From NCBI RefSeq assembly GCF_000971175.1, contig NZ_BBLY01000001.1, positions 1,041,709-1,105,708 on the forward strand: 64,000 nucleotides of DNA, read 5' to 3'. Position 1 is the first letter of the stretch; each line of letters opens with the position of its first letter. Below, one piece after another: positions 35,828 to 43,919 of this stretch. The position numbers and the translations under genes are program-made. This DNA is from Demequina pelophila (GTDB lineage: Bacteria; Actinomycetota; Actinomycetes; Actinomycetales; Demequinaceae). The notes beneath the pieces were generated by a model that saw only the letters and a list, made by a program, of their open reading frames with translations, was not told the DNA's origin and did not search any database.

Positions 35828-37096
35828 TCAGCGCACGGCCTTGATGGGCCACACGGTCACGGCGCCGAGCACGGACAGCACGAGCGCCACCGGGAACAGC
35901 GCGGCGTAGCCTCCGAAGATGACGATGATGAAGCCGGCGACTCCGGGGGCGAGCGTCTGCGGCAGGGTCGCCGCGATGTTGACCACGCCCAGGTCCTTGG
36001 CGTACGAGGCGCCGGACGGGAGCACCTCGCTGATGAGCGCGGTGTCCACCGCCTGGAACATGCCGAAGCCGAGCGCGGAGAGGACGCTGAAGAGCACCCA
36101 GCCCGTCACGTTGGGCATGAACAGCGGCACCAGCATCGCGAGGCCCACCAGCGCGGACGAGGCGAACACGAAGATCTTGCGGCGGCCGATGCGGTCGGAC
36201 ATCGGGCCGGACACGACGGTCGAGATCAGCAGGCCCACGATCGAGATCGCGCCGAACACGGGGATCATCGCGGCGGCGTTGTCGCCGAGCCCGATGTAGT
36301 CCTGGAGGATGTACAGCTGGTACCCGGTGGCCATGAAGTAGCCGGTGTAGAGGAGCAGGCGGCTGGCGAACGCCCACGCGAAGTCCGGGTGCTGCTTCGG
36401 GTTGACCCAGAACATCCGGAAGAAGTCGACGGCGCTGAACGGGGCGCGCTCGAGGTCCTTGCTGGAGGCGTCGGGGTTCATCACCACGAACAGCGTCAGC
36501 GTCACGAGCGCCGTGCCCGCGAGGATCATGTAGCCGGTTCCGATCGCGCCCGCGAAGGTCGCGCCGAGCACCTGGCCGGCGAAGGCGCCGACCATGACGC
36601 CGAGCCCCGCCATCGCGGAGAAGGTGCCACGGAGCGACCTCGGGATCCGGTCGGGAAGGATCGCCGAGAGCGGCGCGAGCACGAAGTTGTAGGCGATCTG
36701 CACGGACACCCAGGCGATGGTGACGTGGACCAGGGAGTTCGCGGCACCCATGCCGACGAGCGCGAGCCCGCCGACGAGCGCGCCGCCCACGATGAACGGG
36801 GCGCGGCGGCCGTAGCGGCTGCGCGCGCGGTCCGACAGGGTGCCCGCGATGGGCTGCGCGATCATCGCGACGAGCGCGCCGATCGTCGTGACCACGGCGA
36901 GGTTGGCGACCTTGTTGTCGGCGTCGATCCCCTGCACCTGCAACGGCAGCAGGATGCCGGTGACCGCGCCGATGATCATGAACGCGGAGGCGTTCGCGGG
37001 GACGATCCCCGCGACGAGGCGCTTCACCTCGCGGGGCATCTTGGGCCGGGCTGCTACCGGCTCGTCCTGGATGGACGGCTCTGTCGTCGTTGACAC
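35828..37096 (-). CDS. MFS transporter, probably sugar/glycoside uptake
   Basis: This 422-residue, 12-helix major facilitator has the loop 2-3 motif LSDRARSRYGRRAPFIVGGA and its repeat in the second half, SGPMSDRIGRRKIFVFAS. It heads an operon with the GH3 enzyme, so an oligosaccharide or glycoside substrate is likely. The GTG start is preceded by AAGGAG. Its promoter has TTGACA and TAGGTT spaced 18 bases and overlaps a perfect 16-bp inverted repeat, the presumed operator of the divergent TetR protein. Confidence 0.85.
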   Translation of the reverse strand: MSTTTEPSIQDEPVAARPKMPREVKRLVAGIVPANASAFMIIGAVTGILLPLQVQGIDADNKVANLAVVTTIGALVAMIAQPIAGTLSDRARSRYGRRAPFIVGGALVGGLALVGMGAANSLVHVTIAWVSVQIAYNFVLAPLSAILPDRIPRSLRGTFSAMAGLGVMVGAFAGQVLGATFAGAIGTGYMILAGTALVTLTLFVVMNPDASSKDLERAPFSAVDFFRMFWVNPKQHPDFAWAFASRLLLYTGYFMATGYQLYILQDYIGLGDNAAAMIPVFGAISIVGLLISTVVSGPMSDRIGRRKIFVFASSALVGLAMLVPLFMPNVTGWVLFSVLSALGFGMFQAVDTALISEVLPSGASYAKDLGVVNIAATLPQTLAPGVAGFIIVIFGGYAALFPVALVLSVLGAVTVWPIKAVR

Positions 37097-37161
37097 GTTG
37101 TGCTCCTTGGTTCCTGTGTCGCTTCGTCGCGATGACTGGTCGCCGCGCGGCGACGATTCAT

Positions 37162-37204
37162 AACCTACCGGCGGTTGGGATTGAATGTCAACCGCCGGTA
37201 GGTT
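37162..37204. promoter_or_regulatory. TetR operator: perfect 16-bp inverted repeat covering the MFS promoter
   Basis: Arms AACCTACCGGCGGTTG / CAACCGCCGGTAGGTT (37162-37177 and 37189-37204) flank an 11-base centre. On the minus strand the -35 TTGACA (37186-37191) and -10 TAGGTT (37162-37167) of the MFS gene fall within it. Binding would block that promoter and lie just upstream of the regulator's own -10. Confidence 0.85.
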
Positions 37205-37222
37205 TTCTCGACCCGGAGCCCC

Positions 37223-37228
37223 TAGACT
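37223..37228 (+). promoter_or_regulatory. -10 element TAGACT of a leaderless transcript
   Basis: TAGACT-CGAGCC-ATG of the TetR gene. Confidence 0.65.
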
Positions 37229-37234
37229 CGAGCC

Positions 37235-37873
37235 ATGACTCAGCGAGGCACCTACGCGAAGGGCGTGGCGAAGCGCGAGGAGATCCTCGCGTCCGCCCTC
37301 GAGATCATCGCGGCCAACGGGTTCTCGGGAGCGTCGCTCCAGGAGATCGCCCAGGCGGTGGGCCTCAGCAAGGCGGGCGTGCTCCACTACTTCGAATCGA
37401 AGGAGGAGCTGTTCGTCGAGGTGCTGCGCAGACGCGACACCCTGGACCGCGCCGAGACGGCCGCAGGGTCGGACCTGGAGGTGCGCGAGCTCGAGTCGCT
37501 GGATCTCGAGACCCTCGATCGCGCGGGGATCACGCTGCGGACGCTCGTCGCCCCCATCCGCCACAACGTCGAGGTGCCCGGCCTGATCCAGCTGTACGCA
37601 CGGCTCGCGGCCGAGGCGACCGACCCCGACCACGCGGCCCACGACTACTTCATCGCGCGCTACGCGGGCTCGACCGCCGGCGTCGCGCACCTGGTCTCCC
37701 TGCTGCGCGACGCCGGCCGCCTGCGAGCCGACCTCGACCCCGAGGCCGTGGCGGACATGCTGCTGGCCCTTGCCGACGGGCTGCAGACCCGCTGGCTCAT
37801 GGACCCCCAGATCGATATGCCCGCCCGCATCGAGGCGTTCATCTCCCTGCTCGAGCCCAACGGCCCCGACTAG
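37235..37873 (+). CDS. TetR family transcriptional regulator
   Basis: The protein has 212 residues. The N-terminal helix-turn-helix is REEILASALEIIAANGFSGA then LQEIAQAVGLSKAGVLHYF, where the recognition helix ends in the usual HYF. A ligand-binding domain fills the rest. It is divergent from the MFS-GH3 operon over a large palindrome; the inducer is probably a sugar derived from the GH3 substrate. Its stop codon overlaps that of the convergent CrtC/AttH-like gene by three bases. Confidence 0.88.
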   Translation: MTQRGTYAKGVAKREEILASALEIIAANGFSGASLQEIAQAVGLSKAGVLHYFESKEELFVEVLRRRDTLDRAETAAGSDLEVRELESLDLETLDRAGITLRTLVAPIRHNVEVPGLIQLYARLAAEATDPDHAAHDYFIARYAGSTAGVAHLVSLLRDAGRLRADLDPEAVADMLLALADGLQTRWLMDPQIDMPARIEAFISLLEPNGPD

Positions 37874-38859
37874 AACTCGACGCCCTTGAGGAGCGACGCG
37901 CTCCCGCCCTTGTTGTCCTCGTTGAGCACGCCCGGCAGCAGCTCGACGAACGCGAGCGCGACCTCCTCGCCCGCCTCGTTCCGCACGGAGCAGAGCTCCT
38001 CGAAGTAGCTGAGGTTGATGTTGCCGTCGAAGATCGGCGCGATCGTGTACCGCTCCTCCTTCTTGCCGGGGACCACCAGGTTCCAGCCGGCGGACCACCT
38101 CTTGCCGGAGTGCATGATCGTGCGCGTGGTGGTGAGCGTGTAGTCGTTGAGGCGCTCGCTACGGCCATCCGCCGTGATGTAGGTGCCGTCGGCGTAGCCC
38201 ATGTGGGGGAAGGCGAACAGCATCATCTCCTCGCCGTCGTGGAACCGCAGCGACATCCACTCCCACTGCGACTCGCGCGCGGTGAGCGGGTAGTTGCCGC
38301 CCTGCTTGTCGAACCACGTCTTGCCCGTGATCCGCTGCCGCTTCCCCTTGAAGGTGAGCGTCCCGGTCGTGGGCATGTTGGGGTACGAGTAGTAGTAGGT
38401 CGTCGCCTTCTCGTCGCCCTCGACACCCATGTAGAGCTTGCCGCCGTCGCAGTGCCAGAAGGCACCCTTGCCCCACCCAAGGCTGACGTCGATCGCGAAG
38501 TCCTTGTGGTTGATCTTCACCGTGAACCCGTCGGGGCCGCGCTTGAGCTCGAAGCGATCCGCGTAGGCGAGGCGCTCGTCGGTCAGCGTCGCCTTGCGAC
38601 CGGTCAGGCTCGCGTCCTGCAGGTAGTGGTGCTCGCCGGTGACCATGTCGGTCAGCGCCGCCTGGAGGAGCTTCGGCGTGACCAGCGGGACGGCCCCCAT
38701 GCTCACGAGGGTGAACTGGTAGGTGAAGCGGTGCCCGCCTGCCGTGTCGACGATGCCGGTGCAGTACCACCACTCGCTGCAGCCCCGGTGGAGATTCCAC
38801 TCGCGGTCGAAGCTCACCAGGCTGTCCGGGGTGTAGGACACCTTCTTCATCTTGCCCAT
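37870..38859 (-). CDS. CrtC/AttH family protein (lipocalin-like hydrolase/hydratase)
   Basis: This 329-residue protein contains HRGCSEWWYCTGIVDTAGG, the SEWWY signature shared by carotenoid 1,2-hydratase (CrtC), AttH and DUF2804-like proteins. Aromatic-rich beta strands follow, consistent with a double lipocalin fold. There are no carotenoid genes in the window, so the substrate is open: a lipid, carotenoid or terpenoid is most plausible. AAGGAAAGG precedes the ATG of MGKMKK. It is divergent from an ArsR regulator across a region of repeated operator half-sites. Confidence 0.72.
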   Translation of the reverse strand: MGKMKKVSYTPDSLVSFDREWNLHRGCSEWWYCTGIVDTAGGHRFTYQFTLVSMGAVPLVTPKLLQAALTDMVTGEHHYLQDASLTGRKATLTDERLAYADRFELKRGPDGFTVKINHKDFAIDVSLGWGKGAFWHCDGGKLYMGVEGDEKATTYYYSYPNMPTTGTLTFKGKRQRITGKTWFDKQGGNYPLTARESQWEWMSLRFHDGEEMMLFAFPHMGYADGTYITADGRSERLNDYTLTTTRTIMHSGKRWSAGWNLVVPGKKEERYTIAPIFDGNINLSYFEELCSVRNEAGEEVALAFVELLPGVLNEDNKGGSASLLKGVEF

Positions 38860-38912
38860 GCGCGGCCCTTTCCTTGCTGTCGCGTGGCCCACCGGGGAGT
38901 CCCGCGGTGACC

Positions 38913-38970
38913 ACCATATGGTCCAACATCTTCGACCATATCACCTATGGTCCAACTTGCCGAACCATTA
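38913..38970. promoter_or_regulatory. Repeated operator half-sites TATGGTCCAAC in the CrtC/ArsR divergent promoter
   Basis: ACCATATGGT at 38913-38922 is a perfect 10-bp palindrome. TATGGTCCAAC occurs at 38917 and again 29 bp later at 38946, and inverted halves GACCATA (38934) and ACCATTA (38964) complete two TATGGT-N-ACCAT units. Both units lie immediately before the regulator's -10, at 38980. ArsR binding is inferred from position. Confidence 0.75.
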
Positions 38971-38979
38971 CCGTAGGGC

Positions 38980-38985
38980 TAGCGT
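38980..38985 (+). promoter_or_regulatory. -10 element TAGCGT of a leaderless transcript
   Basis: TAGCGT-GGGCCC-ATG of the ArsR gene. Confidence 0.65.
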
Positions 38986-38991
38986 GGGCCC

Positions 38992-39312
38992 ATGAGCGAC
39001 CCCCGCCCCGACCTTCGCGCGCTGTTCGACGAGTCCCGCGAGCTGTTCGTCGCGTTCGGGGACAGGCACCGCCAGGACATCGTGGTCGCGCTGAGCGAGA
39101 ACCCGAACCTCACGGTCCGCGAGGTGTCCGAGCAGATCGGGCTGTCGCGGCCGGCCACCTCGCACCACCTGCGCATCCTCCGCGAGGCGGGCCTGCTCAG
39201 CGAGCGGCGCGAGGGCCGCAGAACGTTCTACTATCCGACGCTGCGCACCTCGTTCGAGCAGCTCCGGACCCTGCTCGCCGAGGTCGAGCGGCAACGTCAG
39301 CCGGTCCAGTGA
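38992..39312 (+). CDS. ArsR family transcriptional regulator
   Basis: This 106-residue winged-helix protein has LTVREVSEQIGLSRPATSHHL as its helix-turn-helix and REAGLLSERREGRRTFYYPT as the wing. It lacks the ELCVCDL metal-binding Cys motif of metal-sensing ArsR proteins, so it probably senses an organic ligand or redox signal. Its stop codon overlaps the GTG start of a GH13 enzyme (GTGA), so the regulator and glycosidase are translated together, an unusual pairing. Confidence 0.87.
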   Translation: MSDPRPDLRALFDESRELFVAFGDRHRQDIVVALSENPNLTVREVSEQIGLSRPATSHHLRILREAGLLSERREGRRTFYYPTLRTSFEQLRTLLAEVERQRQPVQ

Positions 39313-40676
39313 ACGCCGCGACCGGCCGCGAGCCCGACTGGGTCGCCCAGGCGATCTGGTGGCACGTCTACCCGCTCGGGTTCACCGGCGCCGAGCGCGC
39401 CGGGCTGCCCGCCCACGCACCCGCGCACCACCGCCTGCCGCAGCTGATCGACTGGCTCGACCATCTTCTGGAGCTCGGCGCCTCCGGCCTGCTCCTGGGG
39501 CCCGTCTTCGAGTCCGAGACCCACGGATACGACACCGTCGACCACCTCGCGATCGACCGGCGGCTCGGCACGGACGCGGACTTCGACGCGCTCGTCGCGG
39601 CCGCCCACGCCCGCGGAGTCCGGGTGATGCTCGATGGCGTCTTCAACCACGTGGGCCGCGCGCACCCCGCCTTCGCCTCGGTGCTCGCGCAGGGCCCGTC
39701 GGCGCCGACCGCGCCCTGGTTCCGTCTGCGCTGGCCGGGCGGCGCGGACGCCTGGCGGCCGGGGATCGAGCCCGAGTACGACGACTTCGAGGGCCACCGC
39801 GCACTCGTCGCGCTCGACCACGCCTCACCCGAGGTCGCGGACCACGTGGTCGAGGTGATGCGGCACTGGCTCGACCGCGGGGCGGACGGGTGGCGCCTCG
39901 ACGCCGCGTACGCCGTTCCCGCCGCGTTCTGGGCCGACGTCTGCGCGCGGGTCCGCGAGACCCACCCCGAGGCCTACCTCATGGGCGAGGTGATCCACGG
40001 CGACTACGCGGCGTTCGTCCGCGACGCGGGCCTGGACTCGATCACCCAGTACGAGCTCTGGAAGGCGGCGTGGTCGAGCCTCAACGATGGCAACTTCCAC
40101 GAGCTCGCCCACGCTCTCGGCCGTCACGACGCGATGCTCGCCACCTTCAGCCCCTTCACCTTCGTGGGCAACCACGACGTCACCCGCATCGCCTCGAGGC
40201 TCGACGACCCGCGACACCTCGAGCACGCGGTGCTGCTCCTGGCCACCCTGCCCGGGACGCCCGCCGTGTACGCCGGCGACGAGCAGGCCTTCCTCGGAGT
40301 CAAGGAGGACCGTGCGGGGGGCGACGACGCGGTGCGTCCCGCGTTCCCCGCCCTCCCCTCCGAGCTCGACCCCGCCGGGGCGCCTGCCTTCGCACTGCAT
40401 CGGGACCTGATCGGCCTGCGGCGCCGGCATCCCTGGCTGCACGCGGCGCGCGTCGACGTGCCGAGCGTCGGGAACGAGCACATCGTGTACCGGTGCCGCG
40501 CGGACGGCCGGTCGTTGACCGTGGCGCTGTCGACGAGCGACGCCGACCAGGTCATCGGCCCCGTCGCGGGGCAGGCCATCGCGGCCTCCCCCGGCAGCGG
40601 CGCGCATGACGGCGCGTCGGTGAGCCTTGCGCCGCACGGGTGGTGCGTGACCGTCGCCGCAGCGGGCGGGCGGTAG
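39309..40676 (+). CDS. GH13 family alpha-glycosidase (alpha-amylase-like)
   Basis: This 455-residue (beta/alpha)8 enzyme has no signal peptide. All four GH13 regions are intact: MLDGVFNHVG (region I, about 107-116), GWRLDAAY with nucleophile Asp198, YLMGEVIH with acid/base Glu227, and FVGNHDVTR with Asp290. It should hydrolyse or transfer alpha-glucosidic bonds of a short maltooligosaccharide or glucoside. A small C-terminal beta domain is present. It is coupled to the ArsR gene, which is odd since alpha-glucosidases are normally under LacI regulators. Confidence 0.9.
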   Translation: MNAATGREPDWVAQAIWWHVYPLGFTGAERAGLPAHAPAHHRLPQLIDWLDHLLELGASGLLLGPVFESETHGYDTVDHLAIDRRLGTDADFDALVAAAHARGVRVMLDGVFNHVGRAHPAFASVLAQGPSAPTAPWFRLRWPGGADAWRPGIEPEYDDFEGHRALVALDHASPEVADHVVEVMRHWLDRGADGWRLDAAYAVPAAFWADVCARVRETHPEAYLMGEVIHGDYAAFVRDAGLDSITQYELWKAAWSSLNDGNFHELAHALGRHDAMLATFSPFTFVGNHDVTRIASRLDDPRHLEHAVLLLATLPGTPAVYAGDEQAFLGVKEDRAGGDDAVRPAFPALPSELDPAGAPAFALHRDLIGLRRRHPWLHAARVDVPSVGNEHIVYRCRADGRSLTVALSTSDADQVIGPVAGQAIAASPGSGAHDGASVSLAPHGWCVTVAAAGGR

Positions 40677-40711
40677 CGCAGGTCGCGGCCGCCGCGGCGA
40701 CAATGGACCAC

Positions 40712-41590
40712 GTGACGGCCCTCTCCCCCACCCTGCTCTCCCATTCGGAGTGGACCGCGCGCGCCCAGGCCCACGCCGCCGCCGTCGACGCGCTCACCGC
40801 GGGTCACCGCGAGCGCCGGGGGCTAGGGGAGCGCCACGCGCTCGAGGACTTCCTGTTCGACTACTACGGCATCCGACCGTCGCGCCTGCGCCGCTGGCAC
40901 CCCGGCGCGGGCGTCGCGCTCGAGGACGCGGGCGAGCGCTCCACCTGGCGCTTCTACAGGGACGATGCGGGGGTCACCGCGGTCGACGTCGACGCCTTCC
41001 TCGCGGCCCGGGGCCGCGACGTGCGCGGCGTCGCGGTGCTGCTGCGCGCGACCGCGCGGCGCGACCCGTGGCTGGGCTGCTTCGGCCTGCACGAGTGGGC
41101 GATGGTCTACCGCGCGGGCGACGACCGCCGCCACCCCCTCCCCCTGCGCCTGGGCCAGGCCGGGACCGATGCGGTGGTCGAGTCGCATCGTCTCGCGTGC
41201 ACCCATTGCGACGCCTTCCGCTTCTTCACGCCGGAGGCGGCGCCGCTCAACCAGTTGCGGCCCACTCGCGAGACCCAGGCCGCGACCGAGCAGCCCGGCT
41301 GCCTCCACGCGACCATGGACCTGTACAAGTGGTGCGCCAAGCTCGCGCCCGCGGTCCCCTCCGACCTCACGCTCGAGGCCTTCACGCTCGCGCTCGACGC
41401 GCGCGCCCTGGACATGCAGGCGTCGCCCTACGACGTCGCACCGTTCGGGCTGGACCCGATCCCGGTCGAGACGGCCGACGGCAAGCGCGCCTACGTGGTC
41501 CGGCAGCGCGAGATCATGGCGCGCGGCCAGGACCTGCGCGCGCGGATCCTCGAGGTGCTCGAGGCCATCCGCGGGTCGGCCGGCGCCTGA
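40712..41590 (+). CDS. Conserved actinobacterial protein often annotated as 3-methyladenine DNA glycosylase
   Basis: About 292 residues. It matches an actinobacterial family by HALEDFLFDYYGIRPSRLRR, RWHPGAGVAL, WLGCFGLHEWAMVYR and HCDAFRFFTPEA; the glycosylase label is inherited, and I see no helix-hairpin-helix or other glycosylase motif. Conserved Cys and His (ACTHCDAF, HATMDLYKWC) suggest metal binding. GACAAT lies seven bases before GTG 40712; an in-frame ATG at 40703 overlaps that -10 and would add three residues. Function should be treated as unknown. Confidence 0.7.
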   Translation: MTALSPTLLSHSEWTARAQAHAAAVDALTAGHRERRGLGERHALEDFLFDYYGIRPSRLRRWHPGAGVALEDAGERSTWRFYRDDAGVTAVDVDAFLAARGRDVRGVAVLLRATARRDPWLGCFGLHEWAMVYRAGDDRRHPLPLRLGQAGTDAVVESHRLACTHCDAFRFFTPEAAPLNQLRPTRETQAATEQPGCLHATMDLYKWCAKLAPAVPSDLTLEAFTLALDARALDMQASPYDVAPFGLDPIPVETADGKRAYVVRQREIMARGQDLRARILEVLEAIRGSAGA

Positions 41591-41639
41591 CCGGGCCGCG
41601 CGGCCGGCGGCAGATGCCACCGACCGCGCGACTCACGGC

Positions 41640-43802
41640 TCAGCGGAGCTCGACGTCGGCCGAGACCGACGTGCCGTCCGCCGTGGTCGCGGTGACCCCG
41701 AAGCAGGTCCCCGCGCCCGCCTTGGGCGTCGTCCAGTTGAGCTGGAAGGCGCCGTCCGAGAACTTGAGCGTGGACTTGCCCGCGCCGGTCATCGGGACGG
41801 CTGATCCGCCCTCCCGTTCGGAGCACGACGGGTACTCGACGCCCGTGACCGAGACCTGCGAGACGTCCGTGATCTTCACGGGTCCGGACTCGTCGACGGC
41901 CCAGGCGTTGAACTTCAGCGGCACGGCGCTTCCCGCCTTGACGGTGTTCAGCGTGGCCGGGTCGATCGGGTCCTCGAACCCGGTGATGGCCTGCTCGAAC
42001 CGCCACTCCTCCGCGTGGACGTCGTCGCCCTCGAGCAGCGTCCACACGTCGGTGCGCGAGTAGGCGTTCCATCCGGACAGGTACAGGTCCGTGTCCTGTG
42101 CGGACTGGATCCTGAAGTAGCCGTCGTCCGTGGGGATCAGGTTCCACTTCTGGTCGGTGCCGCCGTTGTGGACCCATTGCGCCTGGTTCTGGCCCTGCGT
42201 CACGTTGCCGGTCCACACCCCCAGCGCTCGCCCGCCCGCCTTGTTGAGGAACGACACGGTCCCGTCGCCGTTGGGGACCACGTGCCACCGCTGGGTGTCG
42301 TTGGCGGGGTTGTCGTCCCAGGTGACGATGTCCGGCTGGTCGCCGGTGAAGATCGCATCCTGGGTCTTGTCCGCCTCGGTGCTGATCACCTGCCCGGTCT
42401 TGCGGTTGACGATCGAGAAGTACGGACCGGCCGAGTAGCCGATGTCGACGTGCGCGAACGTGATCGGGCTCGCGGTGCCGGGTGCGGTCCATGACGCCTG
42501 GATGACGAGCAGCTGCCCGGTCTCCTCGACGTACTGCAGATTGCGGCTGTAGCCCGCGTCGACCGTCGTCAGGTAGGACTTCCAGCCCCCGCCGCCGTAC
42601 GGGGCCGGGGCCTCCTCGGTGCTCAGCCCAGACTCGTTGACCATGATCTCGCCGCGGTCGGCGTCGTTGTAGACGATCCTGCCGTCCGGGAGACCGAGCA
42701 GCACGGGGCTGCCGCCGGCGACGCCGGGAGCGGTCTTGCCGAGGTCGCTCGGATCGCACTTGAGCAGGTCGTCGCAGATCTTCATCCGGGTGTTCCAGCC
42801 GCCTCCGAAGTACTCGAAGGTCTGGATCCACTTGCCGTCGGTCGTCGCGGCGTGGGTGATCATGCCGGGCCGGCCGCCGCCGATCACCTCGACGCCGTCG
42901 CCGGCGCGGGTCTCGGTCAGGCCGGCGACGTCCACAACGGGCTCGCTCCACTCGGATCCGGCGGTGCCGTCCCAGGTCCTGTGGACCAGGATCTGCCCTC
43001 CGGAGTCGGGCGCGGTGTCGTTGTCAGGGTCGAGGATCGGCACGTAGGTGTCCGGGTCGTACCCGAGGTAGTCGTTCTCGTCGGAGTACCAGGCCACGAG
43101 CTTGCCGTCGTGGACGTCGAGGTGCGGCTCCCATACGGGGTCGATCTGGTCGTAGGCGTTGGCGTCGGAGTGGATCCACGGTCGGCCGGCGCTGCCTCCC
43201 TGCCAGCCTCCGGTGGCGATGATGTCCTCGAACTCCCACGTCGCACCCTCGTCCGTGCTCGAGTACAGGGAGATCGCAAGGTCGCGGCGGTCGCCGTCGC
43301 CGTCGGGAAGCCAGCTGGGGTCGGCGGCCTTGCGCTCGTTGAACCACTCGTCCTCCCCGGACACCACCGTCGAGAGCAGCAGGGTGCCCTCCGCGAGGTC
43401 GCCGACGGTCTCGGGCATGACGAACAGGTAGGGGTTGGTCCAGTTGCTGACGTACTTGTCGACATCCGGGTCGGACGACAGCTCCGCCGGCGGTGCGACC
43501 TCGGCCAGCGGTTGCCACGTGTCGCCGTTGTCGTCGCTCGTGTAGATCGGGATGTCCTGACCGTCGACGGCCCCTCGGCTGTCCTCGAACGCCAGCACGA
43601 TGCGTCCGCTCGGCAGCTGGGTCGACTTGGGATACAGCACGCACGGGAACTTGTTGCAGGTCTCGAGGTTGTCCGGCGTGAGGACGGTGTCGGGGCTCGG
43701 GGTGTACGCCGAGGCGCTGACGGCCATCGACAGGGTGAGCGCGGCTGCCGAGCCGATCGCGGCCGCGGCCGTGGTCGTCCGGCGTGGATGTTGACGCGTC
43801 AT
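41640..43802 (-). CDS. Secreted sialidase-fold (Asp-box) protein with ricin-type lectin and PxKF domains
   Basis: 720 residues. A signal peptide (MTRQHPRRTT then a long Ala/Leu-rich core ending ASA) is followed by a six-bladed-propeller-like domain with Asp boxes YTSDDNGDTW (about 87-96) and YSSTDEGATW (about 180-189). A ricin-B-like lectin domain (QRWHV, QKWNL, EEWRF; about 470-620) comes next. The C-terminus has the PxKF motif NTVKAGSAVPLKFNA. It probably releases or binds terminal sugars outside the cell. Whether it cleaves sialic acid, arabinose or another residue cannot be told. Last gene of the LacI-associated operon. Confidence 0.85.
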   Translation of the reverse strand: MTRQHPRRTTTAAAAIGSAAALTLSMAVSASAYTPSPDTVLTPDNLETCNKFPCVLYPKSTQLPSGRIVLAFEDSRGAVDGQDIPIYTSDDNGDTWQPLAEVAPPAELSSDPDVDKYVSNWTNPYLFVMPETVGDLAEGTLLLSTVVSGEDEWFNERKAADPSWLPDGDGDRRDLAISLYSSTDEGATWEFEDIIATGGWQGGSAGRPWIHSDANAYDQIDPVWEPHLDVHDGKLVAWYSDENDYLGYDPDTYVPILDPDNDTAPDSGGQILVHRTWDGTAGSEWSEPVVDVAGLTETRAGDGVEVIGGGRPGMITHAATTDGKWIQTFEYFGGGWNTRMKICDDLLKCDPSDLGKTAPGVAGGSPVLLGLPDGRIVYNDADRGEIMVNESGLSTEEAPAPYGGGGWKSYLTTVDAGYSRNLQYVEETGQLLVIQASWTAPGTASPITFAHVDIGYSAGPYFSIVNRKTGQVISTEADKTQDAIFTGDQPDIVTWDDNPANDTQRWHVVPNGDGTVSFLNKAGGRALGVWTGNVTQGQNQAQWVHNGGTDQKWNLIPTDDGYFRIQSAQDTDLYLSGWNAYSRTDVWTLLEGDDVHAEEWRFEQAITGFEDPIDPATLNTVKAGSAVPLKFNAWAVDESGPVKITDVSQVSVTGVEYPSCSEREGGSAVPMTGAGKSTLKFSDGAFQLNWTTPKAGAGTCFGVTATTADGTSVSADVELR

Positions 43803-43828
43803 CGCGTTTTCCTCCTGGGTGGGGGTTC

Positions 43829-43851
43829 ATGCGCGGCGGGGCGCCGCGCAT
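43829..43851. terminator. Intercistronic hairpin before the Asp-box gene
   Basis: Perfect 10-bp arms ATGCGCGGCG / CGCCGCGCAT with loop GGG, 69 bases after the GH3 stop and 26 before the next start. With no U-tract it may be a partial terminator or mRNA stabiliser that sets different expression for the two genes. Confidence 0.55.
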
Positions 43852-43919
43852 GCGCCCCGCGGGGCGACCGGGCCGAGCGCGCTTTCGGCGGGGCCGCTCC
43901 GCGGGGACGGCTGCGGGGT

